Below the pieces are notes generated by a model. That model did no database searches and had not been told where the DNA came from. It was given only the letters and a program-made list of their open reading frames with translations. The translations under genes and the position numbers were made by a program. From contig CAZAUF010000004.1 in NCBI GenBank assembly GCA_964488555.1, positions 62,001 through 126,000 of the forward strand: a stretch of 64,000 nt of DNA. The letters are read 5' to 3'. This DNA comes from UBA2112 sp964488555. GTDB taxonomy: Bacteria > Patescibacteriota > Saccharimonadia > Saccharimonadales > Saccharimonadaceae. Each line of letters begins with the position of its first letter. The stretch's first letter is position 1. Positions 33,033 to 42,065 of this stretch are shown here, piece by piece.

Positions 33033-35519
33033 CTATTTCTCGTTAGTTTGAAACCCTTTGCTTAAGAAACCTGTCCTGTCGGTACTGTATGCCGCTTCCT
33101 TTGCGAGTTTGTGTACCATTTTTTGAAGCGCGCTCTTGGGGAAGCGATCATCGAGGTAAGGCGTATGCTTACCGATATCAAAACCTTTGTCGTCGCGGAA
33201 GCCATAGTTTTTGCGAAGCTCCTTGTCGCTAAACGGTCCATCTGGAATCTTGTAGTTGTTGATGGCCGTTTCGCCGGTGATTTCTATCTGTGGTGCTCGT
33301 CCTGGCGCGAGGTGCAACGACACGATGGAGTTCGCAGAGCGAAGACCGCGTTCGTATTCGAAACCAGTGATGCCGTTGAGCGAACCTGCCCCGACATAAA
33401 GCTTATTGCCACCGACCATATATGAAGCGTGGTGATAGTGACCGAATATGCCGATATCGATATCTTTGCGCACATCACCAAGTCCGGTCGTTTGGTTAAA
33501 TCCGGTAAACGCTGGTGGCTGACCGCCAGTACCCTTGCCAGCACCAAAGAAGTGGCTCAGACTAACACCGATTTCACCGATGCGAAATACTGTTTCGTAT
33601 GTCTTGAACGGTTCGCCGCGATCAGTCACGAGCGTATCTTGCATATGCACACGGTCGTTGACTTCGCGCATACTGAATCCCTTGGAGGCAAATGCGTGCT
33701 TGTACGGGTCAGCAATTGGCTCGAAGAATGAGTAGCCGTTCCATTTGAGCGTACCGCTGTTGTATTCGTGGTTGCCAATCGTTCCTTCGACCTGCAGGTT
33801 CGCCATGAGCTCACGCGAGAGCGGCTCAAGCGATTGCTCGACCATCAGACGGATAAACTCAAACTGCTGATCCATCGCGACAAGGGCGGTGCGGCCACTT
33901 TCGCGAGGGAAATCACTGTAATTGCGTCCTTCAACGTGGTCACCACCGAGTGCCAAGACCAGCTTATTCTTCTCGAGACGTCGATTTACCATATCGAGTT
34001 GTTTGAGCTGCAAATCAGGCCGCGAGGCGATGTTGCCCGCTTGCCAATCACATTGCAGCATGATTGTCACCGGCTCAGTCAAGCTTTCCGACAACTCCAT
34101 GAGCTTTTTGTTGTATATGTTGACAAGCTGCGTGCCGTCGTCGCGACGTTCGATAGACGTTGCACTTGCAGGGTGGAAGCGTCGACGACCAAGTATTTCA
34201 CGTCCTGCCTGATTTGCTGGAGAAGTTAGGATGTACCCCTTTGATTTCGCTACTTTGCGCGCATCTTGCAGTCCTCCGATCGAGTGAATAGCTTTGTTGT
34301 CGACGCCGAACACGCCAGCCGTTTCGCGCTGACCGGTCAAGATGACGTTGTCATACTCATCTTCGCCATCAGCAGCAAGTTGCTTGCGTATCTTGGTCGG
34401 TGCCGCAAAGTAGTTAGATACAGGGAGTTTAGTCGTCTGGAACCGATGTCGTATCAAGTCGGTGTACTCTGCGCCACGCGTCTTGGTGTGCATTTCGAAA
34501 TCTTCGACCACTTGCAACGTGTCGCTGTTTTTCAATGCGTTCATGTCTAGCACCGTGCGGTGCTTAGCGGTGAGACGCTGACCGTTGGCCTGTCTCTTGT
34601 AGGCATCGTAGAGAATTTCCCGCTCTGGAAAATCATATTCGCCGCGTTCTATGTCATACTTGAGCCGCTCCAGTTGATCACTGACGCGAGAAAATTCGTC
34701 TTCACTAAGATTTTCGTGCACAAGTTTTTCTTGCAGATCTTGGGCAAGTTTGCGAACATCTATACCCACTTGTTCGGTCGAACGCAGAGCGTGACCGCTG
34801 CGGACACAGTAAGGGAATGCCACCTCTTGTGTGAAGCGATAGTATTCAGGCCAGTTAGGGTTGGCCTTTGCTTTTTCTAGTCGCGATAGCTGCCGCTTCA
34901 CGTCATCGCTATCTCGATTCTCACGAGCATGCTGCTTAGCGAGCTGATGCATCTGCTCGAACGCTTCAAATGTCATCTCTTCGACAATGTCAGTGTCGTT
35001 GTCGCTCATGCTGTAAACAACCGGAATGCCTAACTCTCTGAGCTGATCGAGTTTTGCCTTGCCGTGATGGAACTGTTCTTCCAGAGTGCGCAGACCGTTT
35101 TGTAACATCCAACGAGAGTTTTTCTTGCGTCCACCGAAGTCACCCATATAGAAACCGGTTGCGACGATTTGATCAGGTTTTTCTTCTTTGGGTAGAGAAT
35201 TTATCTTTTCGACGATTTCATTGAAGAAGTGATTGTCGCTAAACTTACTGCCTACTAGTAAATCGGCAAGGTAAAGAGTGTGTTCGTTTTTGTGGCGACC
35301 GCGTTTATGCTCCACGGACGGTATGTTGTCAATCTCAGGATCTGCGTCCATGATCTCGTCGTACGTCTTGCCGCTAAAGTCACCCTTGTTTGTCAGATAA
35401 TCAAATGCATCCAGTGCTTTCGGATCGAGCGTATGCTCAGGACCTTTTTCGATTTCTTGCGACTCTTGTGACGATTCAATCTTGACGAACCGACCGTTAC
35501 TCCCTCTGCGTCGTTCCAT
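33033..35519 (-). CDS. large calcineurin-like metallophosphoesterase, tandem domains
   Basis: 828 residues. The C-terminal half carries the full metallophosphatase set: 'LQCDWQAGN', 'LALGGDHVEGRN', 'GTIGNHEYN' and 'GIFGHYHHAS'. The N-terminal half has a second, degenerate set: 'LYLADLLVGS', 'ATGFYMGDFGG' and 'VVYSMSDNDTD', joined by a long helical region (about 190-320). One domain is probably active and the other structural, as in some DNA polymerase B subunits. No signal peptide is present. The substrate is unknown; a nucleic acid role is possible. Confidence 0.75.
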   Translation of the reverse strand: MERRRGSNGRFVKIESSQESQEIEKGPEHTLDPKALDAFDYLTNKGDFSGKTYDEIMDADPEIDNIPSVEHKRGRHKNEHTLYLADLLVGSKFSDNHFFNEIVEKINSLPKEEKPDQIVATGFYMGDFGGRKKNSRWMLQNGLRTLEEQFHHGKAKLDQLRELGIPVVYSMSDNDTDIVEEMTFEAFEQMHQLAKQHARENRDSDDVKRQLSRLEKAKANPNWPEYYRFTQEVAFPYCVRSGHALRSTEQVGIDVRKLAQDLQEKLVHENLSEDEFSRVSDQLERLKYDIERGEYDFPEREILYDAYKRQANGQRLTAKHRTVLDMNALKNSDTLQVVEDFEMHTKTRGAEYTDLIRHRFQTTKLPVSNYFAAPTKIRKQLAADGEDEYDNVILTGQRETAGVFGVDNKAIHSIGGLQDARKVAKSKGYILTSPANQAGREILGRRRFHPASATSIERRDDGTQLVNIYNKKLMELSESLTEPVTIMLQCDWQAGNIASRPDLQLKQLDMVNRRLEKNKLVLALGGDHVEGRNYSDFPRESGRTALVAMDQQFEFIRLMVEQSLEPLSRELMANLQVEGTIGNHEYNSGTLKWNGYSFFEPIADPYKHAFASKGFSMREVNDRVHMQDTLVTDRGEPFKTYETVFRIGEIGVSLSHFFGAGKGTGGQPPAFTGFNQTTGLGDVRKDIDIGIFGHYHHASYMVGGNKLYVGAGSLNGITGFEYERGLRSANSIVSLHLAPGRAPQIEITGETAINNYKIPDGPFSDKELRKNYGFRDDKGFDIGKHTPYLDDRFPKSALQKMVHKLAKEAAYSTDRTGFLSKGFQTNEK

Positions 35520-35754
35520 GTTTCTCCCCCTACTCCCTGCTTATTTTTTGTTTCCCACCTTGGCATCCCCACGTTTGGTTACTACTATGCATATGCTCTT
35601 TCAAAAAAGCAGCCACTTGTTGTTGACTCAACACATGTTGACTCAAATACACCAACAAAACATTGACTAATTCCTCTGTGAAACTTATACTTTCCGTAAT
35701 ATCAACAATAGAAAAACGCTAATGTTTAGAGGGTTGAGGGGGAAGGTGTGACTG

Positions 35755-36471
35755 ATGTTGACGCGTGATATGCATCATATCCAAAAAGAAATCATCATCA
35801 GTTTGACGCAGGTCTCTCCTCAGCGTTTTTCTCAGTTACAGCCTGCTCAGGTAGCCAACAATACCTTTTCGTACCATCTGAAAAAGCTCCTGCAGTCCGG
35901 CTACATCGAACTCAAGCGAAACGGCTACGTTGCCACCAGAAAAGCACTCAAGGCCCTCCAGTACGCCGAAGAAACCGAGAGACGAACCACGACTCCGGTA
36001 TTCCTCAGTGCGGTCTACGTCACCAATGCGAACGGCAAGGTGTTGCTCCTCAAGCGCAACACTCCACCTTTCGTAGGCTACTACAGCGTACCTGCCGGTT
36101 TGATACACCAAGGCGAGCACCTGGATGAAGCCGCGAAGCGAGAACTGCGTGAAAAAGCTCTCATCGTCACCAAGCGCGTACAGTTCGCTGGTGTCATGGA
36201 TTTTCAATACCTCGAAAAGGGGTCTGGTGATCTGTTTGTCCATACCGTCGCGATGGTCTACACGTACAAACTGCCTAGTAGCGGCAGTCAACTCGAAGGA
36301 GTAGAAACCCGCTACGGAACTTTGTGCTGGTCTGACTTGACTGAAGAGCATATCTTGCCAGAAGTGCACACCATGTCTCAACTCGTCAAGAAAAAGCATG
36401 CCACACTACTGTCGACTAACTACGAAGAGCCGCTCATGGTTCATACCACTCTTCCTGTTGCAAAAAAGTAA
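35755..36471 (+). CDS. HTH-Nudix protein with altered Nudix box
   Basis: 238 residues. An N-terminal winged-helix (about 1-75, 'NTFSYHLKKLLQSGYIELKRNGYVAT') is fused to a Nudix domain (about 85-215). The Nudix box reads GLIHQGE...RELREKALI: the final Glu of the REXXEE metal site is Lys and the following Gly is Leu. Hydrolysis may be weak or lost, which fits a ligand-sensing transcription factor in the spirit of NrtR. A GGGGGAAGG site lies about 10 bases before the ATG. Confidence 0.72.
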   Translation: MLTRDMHHIQKEIIISLTQVSPQRFSQLQPAQVANNTFSYHLKKLLQSGYIELKRNGYVATRKALKALQYAEETERRTTTPVFLSAVYVTNANGKVLLLKRNTPPFVGYYSVPAGLIHQGEHLDEAAKRELREKALIVTKRVQFAGVMDFQYLEKGSGDLFVHTVAMVYTYKLPSSGSQLEGVETRYGTLCWSDLTEEHILPEVHTMSQLVKKKHATLLSTNYEEPLMVHTTLPVAKK

Positions 36472-36514
36472 TATGATTCACTGACTTTTGCAGACCGTTT
36501 GCCATCATTGATTT

Positions 36515-36976
36515 ATGATTTCACCAGAAGTCGCGCTCCGCGAGAATGTTGTATGGCAGGCCAAAAATCGCATCGTCTACGTGGTTTACCACGGTGACCA
36601 GACATTTGAAAAAATGGCTCTTACCGCTCGTGAGCTACGTCTCTTCTGCGTGGATATGCAAGCTCGGCAAGAACCGACACTCATACTTGTCGACACGCGA
36701 GACCTCGGCGAGTGCACGCCCGAAGCAAAAGACATTAGCATGCGTATTCGCACGGAGTTGCCCTTTTGGCGCATGGCGATTATCGTGCGTAAAAACGATG
36801 CCAATACTATGCTCTCAGTCTCGCATCAGATGAATTCCGTGTCCGCCAAGCGCAAAGAAATCGCTTATTTCGACTCTTTGCCCGATGCTCGCCGCTGGCT
36901 GGGCCAACTGCGTAACGACGAAGATATTTTTCACTTCTTGCAGCCGTTGGAGTTTCCATATAAACCCGCCATGTAG
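36515..36976 (+). CDS. SpoIIAA/STAS-like small protein
   Basis: 153 residues. The order of strands and helices with 'NRIVYVVYHGDQTFEKMALTA', 'TLILVDTRDLGECTPEAKDISMRI' and 'MAIIVRKNDANTMLSV' is like SpoIIAA-like/STAS domains, which bind small ligands or partner proteins. No phosphorylatable Ser motif is clear. It follows the HTH-Nudix gene by 43 bp and may share its regulation. Start chosen as first ATG; no ribosome site. Confidence 0.5.
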   Translation: MISPEVALRENVVWQAKNRIVYVVYHGDQTFEKMALTARELRLFCVDMQARQEPTLILVDTRDLGECTPEAKDISMRIRTELPFWRMAIIVRKNDANTMLSVSHQMNSVSAKRKEIAYFDSLPDARRWLGQLRNDEDIFHFLQPLEFPYKPAM

Positions 36977-37052
36977 TTATATCGCTCATTCTTGCTATGC
37001 CGTTTTTACTCCGATATAGTGCAAATGCCGCTCAAAAGGAAGGAAGCCTCTT

Positions 37053-37349
37053 ATGGCTGCTAAAAAGGAGTTGACGTGCCTGCAAATCGCTTTGTGCACT
37101 GTCAACGAAAACGGCAATGACGTGCCGCACCTGGTTGGTCTGTTCGAAGACGGATCGATCCGGAGCACCACGCTCACGCCGGGTCAACAGGCGGGTCGAC
37201 GCTGGCAACTGATCACTCGACCAGAAGTATCAGACGAGTTATCCGAGACGACGCGAACCACCCAGAACGGAGAAGGTCCCGTCGAAATCTCGTTGACCCC
37301 AGTGATCGGTGTTGGCGGCGACGTAACGCGGTCACGCGACATAAAGTGA
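37053..37349 (+). CDS. small hypothetical protein, 98 residues
   Basis: No family recognised. A beta-rich start 'LTCLQIALCTVNENGNDVPHLVGLFEDGSI' is followed by a polar, probably disordered tail with many Thr and Arg. A strong AAGGAAGGAAG site lies before the ATG and a terminator follows at 37362-37386, so it appears to be an expressed gene of its own. Confidence 0.6.
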   Translation: MAAKKELTCLQIALCTVNENGNDVPHLVGLFEDGSIRSTTLTPGQQAGRRWQLITRPEVSDELSETTRTTQNGEGPVEISLTPVIGVGGDVTRSRDIK

Positions 37350-37361
37350 AAAGGGTGGGAC

Positions 37362-37386
37362 ATGCCGCGTCATCACGACGCGGCAT
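37362..37386. terminator. terminator hairpin between convergent genes
   Basis: ATGCCGCGTC (37362-37371) and GACGCGGCAT (37377-37386) form a perfect 10-bp stem with a 5-nt loop between the ends of the genes at 37349 and 37395. The T-tail is weak on both strands. Confidence 0.75.
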
Positions 37387-37394
37387 TCTCATGT

Positions 37395-37940
37395 CTACGC
37401 CACCTGACCAGCGTGTTCTCCTTCGGCAAACTCTTCGATAATCTTCTCGCAGAATGCTTCCAGATCATCTGGTTTGCGGCTTGTGATCAATCCTTGGTCC
37501 ACAACCACTTCTTCGTCGACCCATGTGCCACCAGCGTTGGTAATATCGGTTTTCAGGCTTGGCCACGATGTCAACGTACGACCACGCACCACATCTGCCT
37601 CTACAAGCAGCCACGGGCCATGGCAAATCGCAGCGACCGGCTTGTGCTGGTTGAAAAACGAACGGACAAAATGCACCGCCTTTTCGTTCATGCGCATTGT
37701 GTCCGGGTTTTTCACGCCACCCGGGATAATCAGTGCATCGAACTCCTCAGCTACTGCAGTGTCGACTGTTGTATCCGCTGTTATCTCGTCACCTTTCTCA
37801 CCAAACAGCACACCCATTTTGTTTGAGACGATCGTCACGTTTGCACCAGCCGCTTCTACGGCTTGCATGGGGTCGGCCAACTCACTGTCTTCAAATCCAT
37901 CCGTTGCGATCAATGCGATTTTCTTACCTTCAAGCTTCAC
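37395..37940 (-). CDS. DJ-1/PfpI family protein (glutamine amidotransferase-like)
   Basis: 181 residues. The nucleophile elbow AICHGPWLL (Cys near residue 115), an early 'ALIATDGFEDSEL' with the conserved Glu, and 'LIIPGGVKNPD' are those of PfpI/YhbO-type proteins, which act as deglycases or stress hydrolases. It overlaps the upstream small gene by 4 bp (ATGA) and belongs to a three-gene unit 38578-37395 with a DUF6496-like protein and an HhH protein, suggesting stress or DNA-damage protection. Confidence 0.88.
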   Translation of the reverse strand: MKLEGKKIALIATDGFEDSELADPMQAVEAAGANVTIVSNKMGVLFGEKGDEITADTTVDTAVAEEFDALIIPGGVKNPDTMRMNEKAVHFVRSFFNQHKPVAAICHGPWLLVEADVVRGRTLTSWPSLKTDITNAGGTWVDEEVVVDQGLITSRKPDDLEAFCEKIIEEFAEGEHAGQVA

Positions 37941-38128
37941 TCGTCACCTCCTTTCTTTTTCGGTACTTTCGCGCCTTGCTTTCGTGCTTCAGACAGACCT
38001 ATCGCGACCGCCTGCTTTGGATTGGTCACTTTTTTGCCAGATTTTCCCGACTTTAATTTGCCCTGCTTCATTTCTTCCATGGCTTCATGCACTTTTTCCT
38101 GTGCTTTTGGTCCATATTTTCGTGCCAT
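37937..38128 (-). CDS. DUF6496-like small basic protein
   Basis: 63 residues, very rich in Lys and Gly. The segment 'SGKKVTNPKQAVAIGLSEARKQGAKVP' is the hallmark of small DUF6496 proteins, which often sit beside stress genes and have no known function. The basic character suggests nucleic-acid binding. It is the middle gene of the three-gene unit; start and end overlap or almost touch its neighbours. Confidence 0.75.
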   Translation of the reverse strand: MARKYGPKAQEKVHEAMEEMKQGKLKSGKSGKKVTNPKQAVAIGLSEARKQGAKVPKKKGGDE

Positions 38129-38131
38129 ACA

Positions 38132-38578
38132 CTACCTTCTTCCTTCGTCGCTACGAATCAGCACAGGCTCCGCCTCACGCATAAATATCTCGGCCGTTTT
38201 CGGCCCTACACCCTTTAATTTCTGCAGCCGCTTCGCAAATTCTTTTTCGTCACGACAATCGTTATACATGTTCAACAGATTACCATGATAATCACGCACG
38301 AGTTCCCGTGCCATATCGAGCATATTGCGGGCGGTCGATTCGTCGTAGCGTCGGTAGTTACCCTCGCCCAGTAAATCGACCAGTTGTTGCCATGATTGAT
38401 TAGCAATCTTCTTCGGTGAGTCGACGCCACGCTTCATAAACACCTCCCACGTCTGTCGGGCAATGTCTTGCTGAATCCGCTTACCAAACAGATATGACGC
38501 CAAAAACCACTTAAAAAGCGGTCTCTCCTTTTTTTCGACCTCCAAGCCTAAGTCTTTGGCCGTAATAGTTGCTCCCAT
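38132..38578 (-). CDS. helix-hairpin-helix DNA-glycosylase-like protein
   Basis: 148 residues. The helical pattern with 'FLASYLFGKRIQQDIARQTWEVF' and a C-terminal HhH element 'LQKLKGVGPKTAEIFMRE' resembles the core of HhH-GPD glycosylases such as endonuclease III. The protein ends shortly after the HhH, so the catalytic Asp region and Fe-S cluster Cys residues of EndoIII are missing. It may be a DNA-binding or reduced glycosylase. A GGGAGG site precedes the ATG. First gene of the unit. Confidence 0.65.
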   Translation of the reverse strand: MGATITAKDLGLEVEKKERPLFKWFLASYLFGKRIQQDIARQTWEVFMKRGVDSPKKIANQSWQQLVDLLGEGNYRRYDESTARNMLDMARELVRDYHGNLLNMYNDCRDEKEFAKRLQKLKGVGPKTAEIFMREAEPVLIRSDEGRR

Positions 38579-38647
38579 ATACGCCTCCCTTCTTCTTTAC
38601 ACTATGAAAGAAGAGGGGATGTGCTGCAGTGAGAAAATTAGCTGTTG

Positions 38648-39952
38648 CTATGCCCGGCGCGAACGGCGAGAATTCATATAATCACCAAGAAGCAGTGCCG
38701 CAACCCCAGCAGCCGCTGCTAAGCCAACTGCGGTCGAACGATTATTAATGGTACTGTATGTTACCGCTTTGCCATTGTGATCAGCTTCGTCTCCAGATGT
38801 CCTGCGTGCCGGTCTTACAAATGCCTCACTGCGCTTGTGATACACGCCAATTCTATCCTGAAGTGGTACATCAGCATCTTCTGCAGACACTACGGTGGTA
38901 TGCACATGACTGCCGGGACGAATGCCTCCGGTCGCGATCTTGCGTGCCACCAGACCCTCAACAAGCTTCTTGTATTTACTGATGATTGGTCGTGCGCTGA
39001 ACAATCTGCGGTCTTCGTCGCCTTTGTCGCAACTCATCACCAGCTCCCGTCGCAGCTCCGGCGATATGGTCATATGAAAACCATTTTTATGGTACGAAGG
39101 ATTCGTTTTATCGATATAGTTCTCAAGCACCTGCTCCAACTGTTCATCGCTCAACGGTTTAAACACGATTTTCTCATCAATTCGGTTAATCAATTCCGGT
39201 CGCATGACACCGCTTCCGAGCAATGCCTTTATAGCGGCATTTTCGACTCGCTTGTCATCTGCTCTGGAGTTCGACTTACTCTCATGAAAACCAAGCCCCT
39301 GTGGATTGAGAACCTTTTGCATGTCGGCCGCACCAATGTTGCTCGTCATGATGACGATGCTGTTTTTAAACGACACCGGCTTGCCATCCTTGAGTAGTGT
39401 CACTTCGCCGTTGTCGCAAATTTGCAAGAGCAGATCGCGAAGCGCGGGTGCGCCCTTTTCGATCTCGTCAAACAGCACCACACTACGTGGTCGTTCGATC
39501 TTTTTACGATCAAGCAGGGGAGCTTGCTCGCGACCCACGTACTCTGGTGAAGCACCCAGTAGTGCCGACACGCGATGGTTTTCACTAATCTCGGAGCAGT
39601 TGATAGACACAAGCGCATCTTCACTATCATGAAGCAATCGACTCAACACCTTGGCTGTTTCACTCTTGCCCACACCGGTCGGGCCCAGAAACATCAGCAC
39701 AGTTATCGGTCGATTAGGGTTCCGAAAATTCTCTCGATAAAGTGCCGTTATCAAACTTTCTACGGCAGCCTCTTGACCAATGATTTCTTTGTTTAAGGCC
39801 TCTTCAATGTGAGCGAGTGGACGCTCATTTCCCTCTTTGGCAAGATCAAACTCTTCCAGCGAGAAGGCTTTTTCGGCAAGCTCCCGATTCAACGCGTCGC
39901 TATCGAACTCATACGAGCGAAACTTTTCGTTTTTCTTTTCATGCTTTGCCAT
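38648..39952 (-). CDS. single-module Clp-type AAA+ protein with membrane tail
   Basis: 434 residues from the ATG at 39952, chosen because GGAGGAGGG lies just before it; an upstream in-frame ATG (39976) would bury this site. Walker A GPTGVGKS, Walker B VVLFDEIEKG and 'NSIVIMTSNIGA' match the second AAA module of ClpA/B/C, followed by the small domain ('MRPELINRIDEKIVFKPL'). No first module, no N domain and no ClpP-binding loop are evident. A basic linker leads to a C-terminal hydrophobic helix (about 410-425) and an RRSRRA end, so it is probably tail-anchored in the membrane. Confidence 0.82.
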   Translation of the reverse strand: MAKHEKKNEKFRSYEFDSDALNRELAEKAFSLEEFDLAKEGNERPLAHIEEALNKEIIGQEAAVESLITALYRENFRNPNRPITVLMFLGPTGVGKSETAKVLSRLLHDSEDALVSINCSEISENHRVSALLGASPEYVGREQAPLLDRKKIERPRSVVLFDEIEKGAPALRDLLLQICDNGEVTLLKDGKPVSFKNSIVIMTSNIGAADMQKVLNPQGLGFHESKSNSRADDKRVENAAIKALLGSGVMRPELINRIDEKIVFKPLSDEQLEQVLENYIDKTNPSYHKNGFHMTISPELRRELVMSCDKGDEDRRLFSARPIISKYKKLVEGLVARKIATGGIRPGSHVHTTVVSAEDADVPLQDRIGVYHKRSEAFVRPARRTSGDEADHNGKAVTYSTINNRSTAVGLAAAAGVAALLLGDYMNSRRSRRA

Positions 39953-40038
39953 ACACCCTCCTCCATTGCCTCTCATAGTGGGCTACGCAGGAGTGTGTTG
40001 TCAAGCGAAAATGTGTTGTGTATTATACAACTGTATGT

Positions 40039-41994
40039 TTACCGAGCATCCGGTGGCATCTTGACTCTCTTGAGTTCGGCGACCTTCTTCGCCAAATCTG
40101 CAACTTTTTCCCACGACGAGCCATCCGACAGAATAGTCAGTACATATGTGCCGTAGTTGGTATCAAATACGATGGCGGTGTCATGATGAATAGTGTCTGA
40201 TTCGCCTATGATATGTGCTATTTCAGCCACACTCGCACCAGCCGGAATACCTGCGTTCTGACGTGTTGTGGTCGAATCGCTGATGATCTTTTGGCCGCCT
40301 TCTATGCGTGCGATTTGACTCTTGTACAAGCCAACCATCACTTTCTGTAAATCGGCAGCAGATGTCTGGGTGTCCCTATCGGCAAATATTGTGTTTTTAA
40401 GCCCCAGCTCTTTGCCGCGCGACGTTAATGTGGCATGACCGAAGTGTGCATAAAAACCGTCTCTGCATCCTTGATCAAACTGCTGCAGCATCAGCTTGAA
40501 ACAATTCAGGGCATTCGTCTCCCCGCTAATCCGATCGACCGGGCGGGTCTTGCCATCATGCTGCTCCATGATGTAAGTGTATGCCAAGTAGAGCGAATGT
40601 ATACCGGCAGCAGGAAACTTGGCATTAGCATTATAGGATGCACTGCGCAAATGACGCACACCGGACAATTCGGTAAATGCCAGCCCCCAGGTGCCTGGAT
40701 TGTCCTGCGCATACTGAGCCAACAATGCCTGGAAGCCAACGGTCGTCGGCGTGTACTTACGGGTATATTGCATCGTCGGACCCACAACCTTCGTAGCACC
40801 AGTCGCTTTTTGCACCTTGCCGTTTATATAGTCCTCTACTGACTGTTTGATCTTCGGCACGTCCAGATCGCGTCCGTTAGCTCCATTCACGCGCGATGTT
40901 TCTTTGAAATCCAGCGTACTCACCTTGCTAATACCAGGTTTCTTGATCAGTTTTGCCGCGATACCTTGATTCAGATAGTCCTTCATGCGATCCGCGTTGA
41001 CACTGAATTTCAAACTTGCCTGTTGATTGGCACTGTCGTCGATGGACCGTTTAGGGACGTCCGCTATAAAATCCAGCCAGCTTAACACCACTCGTCCAGG
41101 TATTTCGTCAGTTGCCTTGTCGACACTGATTGGCATCGGCGAGCTCAACCGGCCGTTCAGCTTGGCCGCCAGATCGCGCGCCATATCGTCTGTCACCGGT
41201 GCGGGTGTCTCGTCTACATCGATTCGTACGCTATTGTCTCCACCTGAATCCGGTCGAACCTCAGCCAATACATGTTGAAACTCCGTTAGATCGCACACGC
41301 CGCCCGAAAGTGCCGGTACGAGTTGCAGCTGCGTACCCACCAGTTTCAATGTGGCATTTTGCGGCGGGATACTACAATCGGTACCTACTTTGCTCTGAGT
41401 GTACTCGGCGATCTTGTTTTTATCGTAGACGTACTCCATCTGCACCGATTCGCCACCCGTTGGTGCCCACCATATGGAAGTCGGGATGAACCGCAGCCAG
41501 AACGGATAATTGATTGCTTCTATGCGAGCACTATTGTCCGTACCAATGCCTACTTCGCTCATTTTGGGAGACAGGAATGCAGCATCATTTTTGCCAAAAT
41601 AAATTTTCAGCTCGAGCGCACCATACAGCCCATCCAGCTTCTTGGCGGCTTCTTCTTTGCGCATACCACCCAAATCAACTCCTTCGACGCTCGTACCGGG
41701 AATGAGACGACTGCTCGGATACACGATTTGAAAAATCAACTGGCCCAGGACACACAATCCGATAAATATCAGTAGTAGCAGCTTCCAGTGCCGCTTCACC
41801 CAATAATCTGCCAGCATAGCACCACCGGTACCTCTACCAGGTCCGGGAGGAGGTTGAAACGGTGGAGGAGGTGGCGGCGGTGGTGGCGGTGTAGGTGCGG
41901 TCGGCGGAGTCGGCGGCATAGAACCCGGCGCAGGCGCAGGGCTCATACCAGGGTATTGGCTTGGGGTCGTACCACCGTTCTGACCATCATACAT
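40039..41994 (-). CDS. wall-binding protein with degenerate beta-lactamase-like domain
   Basis: 651 residues. A cytoplasmic Pro-rich head (a run of 10 or more Pro near 35-46), one membrane helix (about 70-92), peptidoglycan-binding VanW/YoaR-like domains and a C-terminal beta-lactamase2-type fold. Compared with its neighbour 42066-43793, the SxxK motif reads GIHS ('AAGIHSLYLAYTY'), SDN is lost and the KTG-like motif reads HIIG. It is therefore probably inactive and may act as a partner or glycan-binding scaffold. TATAAT lies 10 bases before the ATG. Confidence 0.78.
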   Translation of the reverse strand: MYDGQNGGTTPSQYPGMSPAPAPGSMPPTPPTAPTPPPPPPPPPPFQPPPGPGRGTGGAMLADYWVKRHWKLLLLIFIGLCVLGQLIFQIVYPSSRLIPGTSVEGVDLGGMRKEEAAKKLDGLYGALELKIYFGKNDAAFLSPKMSEVGIGTDNSARIEAINYPFWLRFIPTSIWWAPTGGESVQMEYVYDKNKIAEYTQSKVGTDCSIPPQNATLKLVGTQLQLVPALSGGVCDLTEFQHVLAEVRPDSGGDNSVRIDVDETPAPVTDDMARDLAAKLNGRLSSPMPISVDKATDEIPGRVVLSWLDFIADVPKRSIDDSANQQASLKFSVNADRMKDYLNQGIAAKLIKKPGISKVSTLDFKETSRVNGANGRDLDVPKIKQSVEDYINGKVQKATGATKVVGPTMQYTRKYTPTTVGFQALLAQYAQDNPGTWGLAFTELSGVRHLRSASYNANAKFPAAGIHSLYLAYTYIMEQHDGKTRPVDRISGETNALNCFKLMLQQFDQGCRDGFYAHFGHATLTSRGKELGLKNTIFADRDTQTSAADLQKVMVGLYKSQIARIEGGQKIISDSTTTRQNAGIPAGASVAEIAHIIGESDTIHHDTAIVFDTNYGTYVLTILSDGSSWEKVADLAKKVAELKRVKMPPDAR

Positions 41995-42004
41995 ATCTGT
42001 GTAG

Positions 42005-42010
42005 ATTATA
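42005..42010 (-). promoter_or_regulatory. -10 box, near-leaderless start at 41994
   Basis: TATAAT on the minus strand, 10 bases before the ATG at 41992-41994; no ribosome site can be placed. Confidence 0.55.
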
Positions 42011-42065
42011 GTTTATGCTTGTGCTTTTGTGAACTCAAATGACTCGATATGCCAAAGACGCGTTA

